NCBI GenBank assembly: GCA_014189435.1
Contig: CP050293.1
Span: 3,539,001-3,603,000 of the forward strand
DNA length: 64,000 bases
Direction: 5' to 3'
Origin: Mesorhizobium loti
GTDB taxonomy: Bacteria; Pseudomonadota; Alphaproteobacteria; Rhizobiales; Rhizobiaceae
The position numbers and the translations under genes are program-made. The notes beneath the pieces were generated by a model. The model did not search any database. It saw only the letters and a list, made by a program, of their open reading frames with translations, and was not told the DNA's origin. Positions within the stretch are counted from its first letter, which is position 1; the number at the start of each line of letters is the position of its first letter. Positions 26,691-34,593 of the stretch are shown piece after piece.

Positions 26691-27191
26691 ATGGCTCTAT
26701 ACGAACATGTGTTTCTTGCCCGGCAGGACCTCTCGCAGCAGCAGGTCGATGCGCTTGTCGAACAGTACAAGGGCGTCATCTCCGCAAATGGCGGGTCCGT
26801 CGGTCGGGTCGAGAACTGGGGACTGAAGTCCCTCACCTACCGGGTCAACAAGAACCGGAAGGCTTACTACACGCTGATGGATCTGAATTGCCCGGCGGCC
26901 GCGCTCAACGAGATGGAGCGCCAGATGGGCCTGTCCGAAGACGTGCTGCGTTTCCTGACCATCAAGGTCGAGGCGCATGAGGAAGGCCCGTCGGCCATGA
27001 TGCAGAAGCGCGAAGAGCGCTCGGAACGCGGCGGCTTCGGCGACCGCGACCGTGGCGATCGTGGCCCGCGCTCGTTCGGCGACCGTGATCGCGGCGACCG
27101 CGGCGATCGTCCGCCGCGCTCGTTCGGCGACGCCGGTGCTGATCGTGGTCCGCGCCGTCCGCGCGAAGGCTCTGAAGGGGGTGCAGAATAA
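26691..27191 (+). CDS. rpsF: 30S ribosomal protein S6
   Basis: Residues 1 to about 100 are a normal S6 domain ([76 protein letters not shown]). S6 binds 16S rRNA together with S18, encoded next. The C-terminal 55 residues form an imperfect repeat of [17 protein letters not shown] units, a charged disordered tail longer than in E. coli, where S6 is polyglutamylated. Alphaproteobacterial S6 often carries such a tail. The gene overlaps rpsR by one base (TAATG), so the two are translationally coupled. Confidence 0.96.
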   Translation: MALYEHVFLARQDLSQQQVDALVEQYKGVISANGGSVGRVENWGLKSLTYRVNKNRKAYYTLMDLNCPAAALNEMERQMGLSEDVLRFLTIKVEAHEEGPSAMMQKREERSERGGFGDRDRGDRGPRSFGDRDRGDRGDRPPRSFGDAGADRGPRRPREGSEGGAE

Positions 27192-27439
27192 TGGTCGACA
27201 TCAATCAGATCCCGACCCGGCGCCCGTTCCATCGCCGCCGCAAGACCTGCCCGTTCTCCGGCGCCAACGCGCCCAAGATCGACTACAAGGACGTGCGTCT
27301 GCTGCAGCGCTACATTTCCGAGCGCGGCAAGATCGTGCCGTCGCGCATCACCGCCGTCAGCCAGAAGAAGCAGCGTGAACTCGCCAAGGCGATCAAGCGC
27401 GCCCGCTTCCTCGGCCTGCTGCCCTACGTGGTTCGCTAA
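27191..27439 (+). CDS. rpsR: 30S ribosomal protein S18
   Basis: The 82-residue basic protein contains [49 protein letters not shown] split over the usual S18 fold and ends [11 protein letters not shown]. It binds next to S6 on the 30S platform. The CPFSG cysteine is retained, although the second cysteine of zinc-type S18 is not obvious. It follows rpsF with a one-base overlap and is followed by a 12-base-pair hairpin. Confidence 0.97.
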   Translation: MVDINQIPTRRPFHRRRKTCPFSGANAPKIDYKDVRLLQRYISERGKIVPSRITAVSQKKQRELAKAIKRARFLGLLPYVVR

Positions 27440-27446
27440 ATCTTTT

Positions 27447-27474
27447 ATGAGCGGGCGGTTCACCGCCCGCTCAT
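27447..27474 (+). terminator. Strong hairpin between rpsR and rplI
   Basis: ATGAGCGGGCGG (27447-27458) pairs perfectly with CCGCCCGCTCAT (27463-27474) around a TTCA loop. No T-tract follows, so it may act as a partial terminator, processing site or mRNA stabiliser rather than a full stop between rpsR and rplI. Confidence 0.55.
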
Positions 27475-27660
27475 CTCCCACGGCGACGGGCGCTGCGGGG
27501 TCGGACATCAAATCCCGGGTTGAGGTCAAAAACCTCTAACTGCCGCGACAGGCAGGACAGCGACACCAGCGCCCCAGGCGCTCAAGCTTCCTGACCTGTT
27601 CCAGAGACATTCGGCGTCGATCTCATCGGTCGATTGGCGCCTAACTGAAGGAATAAAACC

Positions 27661-28245
27661 ATGGAAGTCATTCTTCTCGAACGCGTTTCCCGACTCGGCC
27701 AGATGGGCGACACCGTCAAGGTCAAGGACGGCTTTGCCCGTAACTTCCTGCTGCCGCAGGGCAAGGCGCTGCGCGCCAACGAAGCCAACAAGAAGAAGTT
27801 CGAAGGCCAGCGTGCCCAGCTCGAAGCCCGCAACCTCGAGCGCAAGTCGGAAGCGGCCCAAGTCGCCGAAAAGCTCGACGGCAAGAGCTTCATCGCCGTG
27901 CGTTCGGCTGGTGAAACCGGCCAGCTCTATGGTTCGGTGTCGACGCGCGACATCGCGGACCTGCTGACGGCGGAAGGTTTTTCGATCAACCGCAACCAGA
28001 TCCTGCTCAACCAGCCGATCAAGACCATCGGCGTCACCAATGTGGCGATCGCGCTGCATCCGGAAGTCGAGGTCACCGTCACGCTCAACATCGCCCGCAC
28101 GGCCGACGAAGCCGAGCGCCAGGCCAAGGGCGAGACGCTGACCACCGCCGAAGCCATCTATGGCGACGACATCAACGACAATGCCCGGCCGGAAAACTTC
28201 TTCGACCCGAACACCGAGTTCGAGGGCGGCGAAGACAACGCCTGA
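27661..28245 (+). CDS. rplI: 50S ribosomal protein L9
   Basis: The 194-residue protein begins [32 protein letters not shown], the N-terminal rRNA-binding domain, followed by the long connecting helix ([20 protein letters not shown]) and the C-terminal domain ([45 protein letters not shown]). It has an acidic extension ([26 protein letters not shown]) beyond the E. coli length, common in rhizobia. It completes the rpsF-rpsR-rplI group, with a 220-base leader after rpsR that may carry its own promoter. No other gene lies in that leader. Confidence 0.97.
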   Translation: MEVILLERVSRLGQMGDTVKVKDGFARNFLLPQGKALRANEANKKKFEGQRAQLEARNLERKSEAAQVAEKLDGKSFIAVRSAGETGQLYGSVSTRDIADLLTAEGFSINRNQILLNQPIKTIGVTNVAIALHPEVEVTVTLNIARTADEAERQAKGETLTTAEAIYGDDINDNARPENFFDPNTEFEGGEDNA

Positions 28246-28260
28246 TCATACGTCGCAAGG

Positions 28261-28329
28261 CGATTGGAGCCGTGCTCTGATCACGGTTGGAGCGGTGCTC
28301 TGATCTCGATTGAAGCGTTGCTTCGATCA
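28261..28329. repeat. Three tandem 23-base repeats downstream of rplI
   Basis: Units at 28261-28283, 28284-28306 and 28307-28329 follow one another without gaps, each built on CGATTGGAGC...GTGCTCTGATC. The first two differ at a handful of positions; the third has diverged more. They lie between the rplI stop and its terminator, in the 3' untranslated region. Confidence 0.8.
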
Positions 28330-28360
28330 CTTTGCCGGCATCCAGCCATACTGGACCAAC

Positions 28361-28387
28361 GCCCGGGCCTCGCGCCCGGGCTTTTTT
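28361..28387 (+). terminator. Intrinsic terminator of the rpsF-rpsR-rplI unit
   Basis: GCCCGGGC (28361-28368) and GCCCGGGC (28374-28381) form a perfect GC stem around a five-base loop and are followed at once by six T residues (28382-28387), the classic factor-independent terminator. Confidence 0.9.
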
Positions 28388-28568
28388 ATGCCAAATGGAA
28401 CTTTTCGAACCCCCATATATTGTTGCAGACTACAGCGTCGCGCGTCCTTTGGCCGCGCAAATGACGCTGTGCAACTTTGGTTCGGCGCAGGATCCCCGAT
28501 GAAAATCGATTCCGATTTTCGGGTCACGCGCCAAGACAGCCTGTCTGGCCGAGAGGGGACATTTGGTC

Positions 28569-29873
28569 ATGAATATTCTGTTGAAGCGCGTTCTCGACCG
28601 CCTGGTGCGCACCGGCAATCTCAAGGTAACCGGCCCCAAGGGCATGACAGTGGTTTTCGGCGACGGCAGCGGCGAACCGGTGCACATGCACATCAAGACC
28701 GCGCATGCCGAGCGCGCCATCACCTTCGATCCGATGCTGGCTGTGCCTGAAGCCTACATGGACGGCGAGCTCGACATTCTCGAAGGCGGCGTGCTGGGCG
28801 TAATGCGCATCGCCTTCCAGAACATGGGCAGCGGCGGCATCGACGCGACCTGGTCGAAAGCCATCGAAGGCCTGCGCCACGCCTTCCGCCGCCTGCAGCA
28901 GATCAACACCGCCTCGCGCTCGCGCCGCAACGTGCAGCGCCACTACGATCTGTCGGGTGATCTCTACCGGCTCTTCCTCGACGAGGACATGCAGTATTCC
29001 TGCGCCTATTTCGAGCAGCCGGACATGACGCTCGACGAAGCACAGGCGGCCAAGAAGCGCCACATCGCCGCCAAGCTCCGACTGAAGGCCGGCCAGACGG
29101 TGCTCGACATCGGCTCCGGCTGGGGCGGGCTCGGCCTCTACCTCGCCAAGGCGTTCGACGTCGACGTGCAGGGCGTCACGCTGTCGACCGAGCAGCATGG
29201 CGTCGCCACCGACCGGGCGCACGCGCAAGGGCTGGAAAGCCGCGTGCATTTCGAGCTCAAGGACTACCGCGAACTCAACGAGCGTTTCGACCGTATCGTC
29301 TCGGTCGGCATGTTCGAGCATGTCGGCGTCAACCATTACCGCACCTTCTTCGACAAGAGCGCGACGCTGCTCAAGCCGGATGGCGTCATGCTGTTGCACA
29401 CGATCGGCCGTTCCGGCGTGCCGTGGGCAACCAGCGCCTTCATCCGCAAATACATCTTCCCGGGCGGCTACATCCCCGCGCTCTCGGAAGTCATGCCAGC
29501 GATCGAGAAATCGGGCCTGGTCGTCACCGACGTCGAGATCCTGCGGCTCCACTATGCCGATACGCTGAAGCACTGGGGCGAGCGCTTCGCCGCCAACCGC
29601 GACAAGGCCAAGGCGATCTATGACGAGCGCTTCTGCCGCATGTGGGAGTTTTACCTGGCTGCCTCGGAAGCCGCCTTTCGCTGGCAGGACCTGGTGATCT
29701 TCCAGATCCAGATCGCCAAGAAGAACGACACGCTGCCGATGACACGCGACTACATGGCCAAGTGCGAAAAGGCGCTCGAGATGCGCGATATGGGGCATCG
29801 TGAAACGGCCCCCGTCAAAAAGAGCCCTGCCGCCAAGCCGGCTCGCCGCCGCAAGGTTGCGGACCAGGAATAG
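28569..29873 (+). CDS. cfa: Cyclopropane-fatty-acyl-phospholipid synthase
   Basis: The 434-residue SAM-dependent enzyme adds a methylene across double bonds of membrane phospholipid acyl chains, typically in stationary phase or acid stress. It shows an N-terminal domain (MDGELDILEGGVLGVMRIA), the entry motif NVQRHYDLSGDLYRLFLDEDMQYSCAYF, the SAM site VLDIGSGWGGLGLYLA, the QGVTLSTEQ segment and VGMFEHVGVNHYRTFF. The C-terminal KKSPAAKPARRRK tail is basic. The ATG at 28569 follows GAGAGGGGAC; an in-frame TTG six bases upstream is less likely. It is a single-gene unit with its own terminator. Confidence 0.93.
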   Translation: MNILLKRVLDRLVRTGNLKVTGPKGMTVVFGDGSGEPVHMHIKTAHAERAITFDPMLAVPEAYMDGELDILEGGVLGVMRIAFQNMGSGGIDATWSKAIEGLRHAFRRLQQINTASRSRRNVQRHYDLSGDLYRLFLDEDMQYSCAYFEQPDMTLDEAQAAKKRHIAAKLRLKAGQTVLDIGSGWGGLGLYLAKAFDVDVQGVTLSTEQHGVATDRAHAQGLESRVHFELKDYRELNERFDRIVSVGMFEHVGVNHYRTFFDKSATLLKPDGVMLLHTIGRSGVPWATSAFIRKYIFPGGYIPALSEVMPAIEKSGLVVTDVEILRLHYADTLKHWGERFAANRDKAKAIYDERFCRMWEFYLAASEAAFRWQDLVIFQIQIAKKNDTLPMTRDYMAKCEKALEMRDMGHRETAPVKKSPAAKPARRRKVADQE

Positions 29874-29906
29874 CATTGCCACTTGCCATTGCCGGCCCCT
29901 GCACTG

Positions 29907-29939
29907 AAAAAGGTCCCGTGATCGCCACGGGACCTTTTT
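29907..29939. terminator. Bidirectional intrinsic terminator after cfa
   Basis: AAAAAGGTCCCGTG (29907-29920) pairs perfectly with CACGGGACCTTTTT (29926-29939) around a five-base loop, a 14-base-pair stem with A and T tracts on its flanks. It ends one base before the ATG of the next gene. Confidence 0.9.
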
Positions 29940-29940
29940 C

Positions 29941-30264
29941 ATGACCTATATGCTTTATGCCGCTGCCGCCCTGGCCGAGATCGCCGGCTGCTTCTCGTTT
30001 TGGGCCTGGTGGCGGCTGGAAAAGTCGCCGCTATGGCTGCTTCCCGGCCTCGCCTCGCTTGCCCTGTTCGGCTTCCTGCTGGCGCTGGTCGACACATCAG
30101 CTGCCGGCCGCGCCTACGCCGCCTATGGCGGCATCTACATTGCGGCATCGCTTGGCTGGCTGTGGCTGGTGGAGGGCGTGCGCCCCGACCGCTGGGACTT
30201 TGCCGGCGCCGCGCTGTGCATTGCCGGCGCTTCGGTGATCCTTCTCGTCCCGCGGGGCGCGTGA
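29941..30264 (+). CDS. YnfA/UPF0060 family membrane protein
   Basis: The 107-residue protein has four hydrophobic helices: [64 protein letters not shown] and [19 protein letters not shown]. The conserved [22 protein letters not shown] and DRWDFAGA motifs identify the UPF0060 family, four-helix proteins of the small multidrug resistance type. The ATG at 29941 sits one base after the T-tract of the cfa terminator and has no visible RBS; the ATG at 29950 is an alternative. It is one base from the Rsm22-like gene, so the two probably form a unit with a promoter inside or before the terminator. Confidence 0.85.
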   Translation: MTYMLYAAAALAEIAGCFSFWAWWRLEKSPLWLLPGLASLALFGFLLALVDTSAAGRAYAAYGGIYIAASLGWLWLVEGVRPDRWDFAGAALCIAGASVILLVPRGA

Positions 30265-30265
30265 G

Positions 30266-31237
30266 ATGGAACTGCCGGCACCCCTTCGTCAAGGTGTAGA
30301 GCGCCTGCTCGAAAACGTTCCGCTGGCGGTACTCAAACAAGCGGCAAAAACGCTGTCCGACCGTTATCGTGCTGAGTTGCGCGACGGCCGTTTGCACATG
30401 GCCGAGGATCTGGCGGTGAAGGCCTATCTGGCGACGCGGCTGCCGGCGACCTATGCCGCGATCCGCGCCAGCCTCGACGCGCTGAGCGGCGCAGAGCCAG
30501 GCTTTCAACCCAGGAGCCTACTCGATGTCGGCGCCGGCCCTGGTACGGTGCTTTGGGCCACGACCGACCTGTGGCCGGATCTCGAACAGGCGGTGCTGCT
30601 GGAAGCGAGCGCGGCGGTGCGCAAGGTCGGCGAGACACTTGCCGCCGGCGCGATTGCCGCCGAGATCAGATGGCTGGCGGGCGATGCCACCATCGACCTC
30701 GCCGACCTCAAGCCTGCCGATCTAGTTACGTGCGCCTATGTGCTGGACGAAATTGCCCCGGCATCCCTGCCGAAGCTCATCAATCGGCTCTGGCAACTCA
30801 CAGCCGACACGCTGCTGATCGTCGAGCCGGGCACCCCCGCCGGCTGGCAGCGTATCCTCGCCGTGCGCCGGCAGCTGATCGAGGCGGGCGCGCATGTGCT
30901 TGCGCCTTGCCCGCATCAAGCGCCCTGCCCGCTCGCCCAGCCCGACTGGTGCCATTTCTCCCGCCGCGTCGCCCGCTCGCGCCTGCACCGGCTGGCCAAG
31001 GACGCCGACGTGCCGTGGGAAGACGAGAAGTTCATCTATGTCGCGGCTTCTCGCGACGGACCCACATCACACCAGGCACGGGTTCTTGCGCCGCCGAAAT
31101 CCGGCTCCGGCAAGGTTCTGCTCAAGCTTTGCAGGGAAGACGGCACCGCCGCCGAGCGCTTGTTCACCAAACGCGACGGCGCCGACTTCAAGCTGGCCCG
31201 ACGGCTGGACTGGGGCGACAGGCTGGCTTCCGAATAA
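30266..31237 (+). CDS. Rsm22/METTL17-like ribosome-assembly methyltransferase-fold protein
   Basis: The 323-residue protein carries a class I SAM-binding motif LLDVGAGPGTVLWA (85-98), an acidic motif LLEASAAVRK and the DLVTCAYVLDEI segment, followed by four cysteines C215, C221, C229 and C289, that is C-x5-C-x7-C and a fourth 60 residues on. Mitochondrial relatives (yeast Rsm22, human METTL17) act in small-subunit assembly and are reported to hold an Fe-S cluster through a similarly spaced set; here this is inference. The start lies one base after the YnfA-type stop. Catalytic activity in the bacterial family is unproven. Confidence 0.8.
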   Translation: MELPAPLRQGVERLLENVPLAVLKQAAKTLSDRYRAELRDGRLHMAEDLAVKAYLATRLPATYAAIRASLDALSGAEPGFQPRSLLDVGAGPGTVLWATTDLWPDLEQAVLLEASAAVRKVGETLAAGAIAAEIRWLAGDATIDLADLKPADLVTCAYVLDEIAPASLPKLINRLWQLTADTLLIVEPGTPAGWQRILAVRRQLIEAGAHVLAPCPHQAPCPLAQPDWCHFSRRVARSRLHRLAKDADVPWEDEKFIYVAASRDGPTSHQARVLAPPKSGSGKVLLKLCREDGTAAERLFTKRDGADFKLARRLDWGDRLASE

Positions 31238-31375
31238 GCGGCAGTGGCGTTTCGAACCGCGCCGAAGAAAAATTTCGGAGCGATGTCGAATCCAGGCCGT
31301 GCCGTTCGACCATTGGCGTTCTCGGACCTTTCGAGACGCCAAGAGTGTCAAACGACAGCCAACAGGAGAAACGCA

Positions 31376-32089
31376 ATGACCTACATCGCAGGATTTGTCG
31401 CCGCGGTGCCCGCCGCCAACAAGGAAGCCTATCGCAGGCATGTCGCCAAGGCGGCATCGGTGCTGAAGGAGTTCGGCACGACCCGCATGGTCGAAGGATG
31501 GGGCGACGACGTGCCCGGCGGCAAGATCACCGACTTCAAGGGAGCCGTGAAGGCAAAGCCGGATGAAGTCATCACCTTTTCGTGGCACGAATACGCGGAC
31601 AAGGCGGCGGCGGACGCGGCCTATCAGACGATGATGAGCGACCCGCGCATGGCGGAGATCGGCGCGTCCATGCCCTTTGATGGCAAGCGCATGATCATCG
31701 GCGGCTTCACGCCGTTCATCGACCTGAACACGACCGGCAAGACCGGCTATATCGACGGCTCGCTGGTGCCGGTGCCGGCTGCCAACAGGCAAGCCTACCT
31801 TGCCGTGGCGGCGAAGCAGGCCGCGGTGATCAAGGAACATGGCGCAACCCGCGTCGTCGAAGCGTGGGGCGATGATGTTCCCGACGGCGAGGTCACCGAT
31901 TACCGTGGCGCCGTGAAAGCGACGGGCGACGAGGTTGTCGTCTATGCCTGGATCGAATGGCCGTCGAAACAGGCGCGCGACGACGCCTGGAAGAAGGTGA
32001 TTGCCGATCCGCGCATGTATGCCGACACCATGCCCTACGACAACCAGCGCCGGATCCATGGCGGCTTCGCGCCGATCCTCGACGCCTGA
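31376..32089 (+). CDS. Tandem DUF1428 domain protein
   Basis: The 237-residue protein consists of two copies of the DUF1428 domain, residues about 3-118 and 122-237. The halves align along their length: VPAANKEAYRRH with VPAANRQAYLAV, MVEGWGDDVPGGKITDF with VVEAWGDDVPDGEVTDY, and IIGGFTPFIDL with IHGGFAPILDA. Single-domain members are about 120 residues and have a ferredoxin-like (alpha/beta-barrel dimer) fold, so this fusion would make an internal pseudo-dimer. The start at 31376 follows AGGAGA. It is 45 bases upstream of a DGPF protein and an ECF sigma factor, a context known for this family. Function is unknown. Confidence 0.85.
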   Translation: MTYIAGFVAAVPAANKEAYRRHVAKAASVLKEFGTTRMVEGWGDDVPGGKITDFKGAVKAKPDEVITFSWHEYADKAAADAAYQTMMSDPRMAEIGASMPFDGKRMIIGGFTPFIDLNTTGKTGYIDGSLVPVPAANRQAYLAVAAKQAAVIKEHGATRVVEAWGDDVPDGEVTDYRGAVKATGDEVVVYAWIEWPSKQARDDAWKKVIADPRMYADTMPYDNQRRIHGGFAPILDA

Positions 32090-32134
32090 TCCCAAGAACC
32101 CTAGTTTCGACAATCCTGGAAAAGGAAATCCACC

Positions 32135-32500
32135 ATGCGTTATGCCTGTCTCATCTACTACCACCCCAAGACGTTGTTCGGCGGCAGCCCGGAGGCCAAT
32201 GCCGCGCTTGCCGAATGCGCCGGATATGACGAGGTGCTCAAGGCCAGCGGCCACTTCGTCACCGCCGAGGCCCTGGTGTTGCCCGAAGAGGCGATGACCG
32301 TGCAGGTCCGCGACGGCAAGATGTCGTCGGTCGACGGCCCGTTCATGGAGACCAAGGAGATACTGGGCGGCATCATCGTCATCGAGGCCCGCGACCTCAA
32401 CGAGGCGGTGCGGGTGGCGAGCGGCCATCCGCTGGCAACGATCGGCTTCGTCGAAGTCCGCCCGGTCGTCGACTTCAGCCAGCCGCCGCCGGTCCTGTGA
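32135..32500 (+). CDS. DGPF (YCII-related) domain protein
   Basis: The 121-residue protein has the diagnostic VDGPFMETKEILGG motif and the family's start MRYACLIYYHPKTLF and end VRVASGHPLATIGFVEVRPV. YCII/DGPF proteins adopt a dimeric ferredoxin-like fold; their reaction is not established. A GTG sharing four bases with its stop starts the sigma factor, so the two are translationally coupled. Genes of this family are typically found next to ECF42 sigma factors, which control them. Confidence 0.88.
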   Translation: MRYACLIYYHPKTLFGGSPEANAALAECAGYDEVLKASGHFVTAEALVLPEEAMTVQVRDGKMSSVDGPFMETKEILGGIIVIEARDLNEAVRVASGHPLATIGFVEVRPVVDFSQPPPVL

Positions 32501-33726
32501 GCACCACCAGCCCGCGCGACGCCCTGGGGGCGGTCTACCGCACCGAGGCGCGGCGCGTGCTGGCGACCTTGATCCGCCTGCTCGGCGGTTTCGACGCGGC
32601 GGAGGAGGCCTTGCACGAGGCCTTCACTGCTGCCGCCGAACAATGGCCGCGCCAGGGTGTGCCGGCCAATCCCTATTCCTGGCTGGTCTCGGCCGGCCGC
32701 TTCAGGACCATCGACCGCTGGCGCCGGGAAGCGCGGCTGACCGGAGCCCTGCCCGAGCTCACGGCCCTGGCCGAGCCGATACCGGAGCCGGCCATGCCGG
32801 AAGACATCCAGGACGATGAATTGCGGCTCATTTTCGTCTGCTGCCACCCGGCGCTGGCGCCGGACGCACGCATAGCCCTGACCCTGCGCGAAGTGGGTGG
32901 TTTGACCACCGAAGAGATCGCCCGCGCCTATCTGACACCGGCACCGACCATTGCGCAGCGCATCGTGCGGGCCAAGGCGAAGATCCGGGACGAGGCCATT
33001 CCCTACGAAGTGCCCGACCGCGGCGACCTGCCGGCGCGTCTCGATAGCGCGCTGCAGGTGATCTACCTGATCTTCAACGAGGGTTACGCCGCAACCGAGG
33101 GACCGAACCTGACGCGGGCCGATCTCTGCGCCGAGGCGATCCGGCTCGGCCGGCTGATGATCGAGCTGCTCGACCAGTCGGAAGCGCAAGGGCTGCTTGC
33201 CCTGATGCTGCTGCACGAGGCGCGGCGCGCGACGCGGGTCGATGCCAGCGGCGATCTCGTGCTGCTGGAAGACCAGGACCGCACGCTGTGGGACCGTGTG
33301 CTGATCGCCGAGGCCGACGGCCTGATCGGCCAGGCGATCGCCTCGCGCCGCATCGGACCTTATATCCTGCAGGCAGCCATTGCTTCCGTTCACGCCGAGG
33401 CGGCCGGCACGACTGAGACCGACTGGGCGCAGATCGTCGCGCTCTACGATGTGCTCGACCGCATCGCTCCCTCGCCAGTCGTGGCACTCAACCGCGCCGC
33501 GGCCATAGGCATGCGCGACGGCCCGCAGGCCGGACTGGCGGCAATCGAGACGGTCATGGGACAGGGCGGGCTGGACGGCTACCATCTGGCTTATGCCGCA
33601 CGGGCGGACATGCAGCGCAGGCTTGGCTTGACCGAAGCGGCAAAGACCTCCTACCGGCGGGCGCTTGAGCTGACCCGGCAACCGGCGGAACGCCGGTTCC
33701 TGCAAGCGCGGCTCGATCAGCTCTAG
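32497..33726 (+). CDS. ECF sigma factor of the ECF42 type with C-terminal TPR-like extension
   Basis: The 409-residue protein begins with sigma region 2 (EARRVLATLIRLLGGFDAAEEALHEAF, NPYSWLVSAGRFRTIDRWRRE) and region 4 (ALTLREVGGLTTEEIARAYLTPAPTIAQRIVRAKAKI). A long C-terminal domain follows, with the NEGYAATEGPNLTRADLCAEAIRLGRLM signature (DUF6596) and TPR-like helices to the end. This is the ECF42 layout, in which no anti-sigma factor is encoded nearby and the extension is thought to regulate activity. It overlaps the DGPF gene by four bases and probably controls it together with the DUF1428 gene. Confidence 0.9.
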   Translation: MSTTSPRDALGAVYRTEARRVLATLIRLLGGFDAAEEALHEAFTAAAEQWPRQGVPANPYSWLVSAGRFRTIDRWRREARLTGALPELTALAEPIPEPAMPEDIQDDELRLIFVCCHPALAPDARIALTLREVGGLTTEEIARAYLTPAPTIAQRIVRAKAKIRDEAIPYEVPDRGDLPARLDSALQVIYLIFNEGYAATEGPNLTRADLCAEAIRLGRLMIELLDQSEAQGLLALMLLHEARRATRVDASGDLVLLEDQDRTLWDRVLIAEADGLIGQAIASRRIGPYILQAAIASVHAEAAGTTETDWAQIVALYDVLDRIAPSPVVALNRAAAIGMRDGPQAGLAAIETVMGQGGLDGYHLAYAARADMQRRLGLTEAAKTSYRRALELTRQPAERRFLQARLDQL

Positions 33727-33761
33727 GCTCGCGTTGAACCAGAAGCAGGAGCAGCCGATCC

Positions 33762-34295
33762 ATGCTGGCAGATAGACACGGGGCCGAGTATTCTTCCCAT
33801 ATGGAACAGGGTTCCCCACCAACTTTATATCTTCTTTGCGGAAAGATTGCTGCGGGGAAGTCGACGCTTGCAAGGCATATTGCAGCGCGGCCGGCGACCT
33901 TGCTCATCAGCGAAGATCACTGGACGTCACATCTGTTTTCAGATGAGTTGAGGACAATCGACGATTACGACCGTCTTTCGGCGCGGCTTCGCGCTGCCAT
34001 GGGGCCGCACATTGTCGATATTTTACAACAGGGCCTTTCTGTTGTTCTGGATTTCCCGGCGAACACTGTCAGCCATCGCAACTGGATGCGTTCGCTAATT
34101 GCCCGGGCCGATGTGACCCACGAGCTACATCTGCTCGATGTACCCGACACAGTCTGCAGGCAACGGCTTCGTCACCGAAATGCAGGTGGCGAACACCCGT
34201 TCCAAGTAAGCGAAGCGGACTACGATCTGTTCACAAGCTATTTCGTCCCTCCGGAACCCGACGAAGGCTTCAACATCGTTGTCCACACATCCTGA
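33762..34295 (+). CDS. P-loop ATP-binding protein (small kinase-like)
   Basis: The 177-residue protein has a P-loop CGKIAAGKST (residues 26-35), LISEDHWTSHLF (candidate substrate-binding loop), SVVLDFPANTVSHRNWM (Walker B-like Asp) and DTVCRQRLRHRN (arginine-rich lid). This is the pattern of the AAA_33/zeta-toxin-like and chloramphenicol-phosphotransferase-like kinases that phosphorylate small molecules or cofactors. No antitoxin is adjacent. I kept the ATG at 33762 because AGGAG lies ten bases upstream; the ATG at 33801 has no RBS but would begin closer to the conserved region. Substrate unknown. Confidence 0.7.
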   Translation: MLADRHGAEYSSHMEQGSPPTLYLLCGKIAAGKSTLARHIAARPATLLISEDHWTSHLFSDELRTIDDYDRLSARLRAAMGPHIVDILQQGLSVVLDFPANTVSHRNWMRSLIARADVTHELHLLDVPDTVCRQRLRHRNAGGEHPFQVSEADYDLFTSYFVPPEPDEGFNIVVHTS

Positions 34296-34593
34296 CCGAA
34301 CAATCGAGTGCGGCCATGGATTCAAAAGCCTATCAGGTTGATGGGACCGAATGGCAGGGAATCTAGATCTACCACACCAGCCGATTGTTCTTGCTTCGTT
34401 CCAGGCAGTCGCGTAGAATTAGTGCCTTGCCGAGTCAACCGGAATCGGGGCACGGGAATACTGTTCTGTGGACGGTTTTCTGTTCCTGTGAATCGTGGGC
34501 ATCAAAGCTGATTGGACAGGCACTGGTGCAGATAAGTCATCACTGACTTATCACGTTCTGATATCGAGAAGCCGGATCGGAATCGGGGACATC
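34296..34593 (+). promoter_or_regulatory. Region upstream of dnaB with a perfect hairpin
   Basis: About 300 bases without a gene. GATAAGTCA (34531-34539) and TGACTTATC (34544-34552) form a perfect nine-base-pair hairpin with a four-base loop, about 40 bases before the dnaB start. It may be an operator or a leader structure. Confidence 0.4.

Noticed and set aside
28524..29942. Minus-strand open frame covering cfa
   Set aside because: cfa has all its motifs on the plus strand and its own RBS and terminator.
32158..33873. 571-codon open frame opposite the ECF42 sigma factor
   Set aside because: It is the reverse of a clear sigma factor gene, with Arg/Gly-rich composition and no motif.
33762..34295. 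Toxin-antitoxin system (zeta-like kinase)
   Set aside because: The P-loop and fold fit, but no antitoxin-like gene is adjacent, so a plain small-molecule kinase is more likely.
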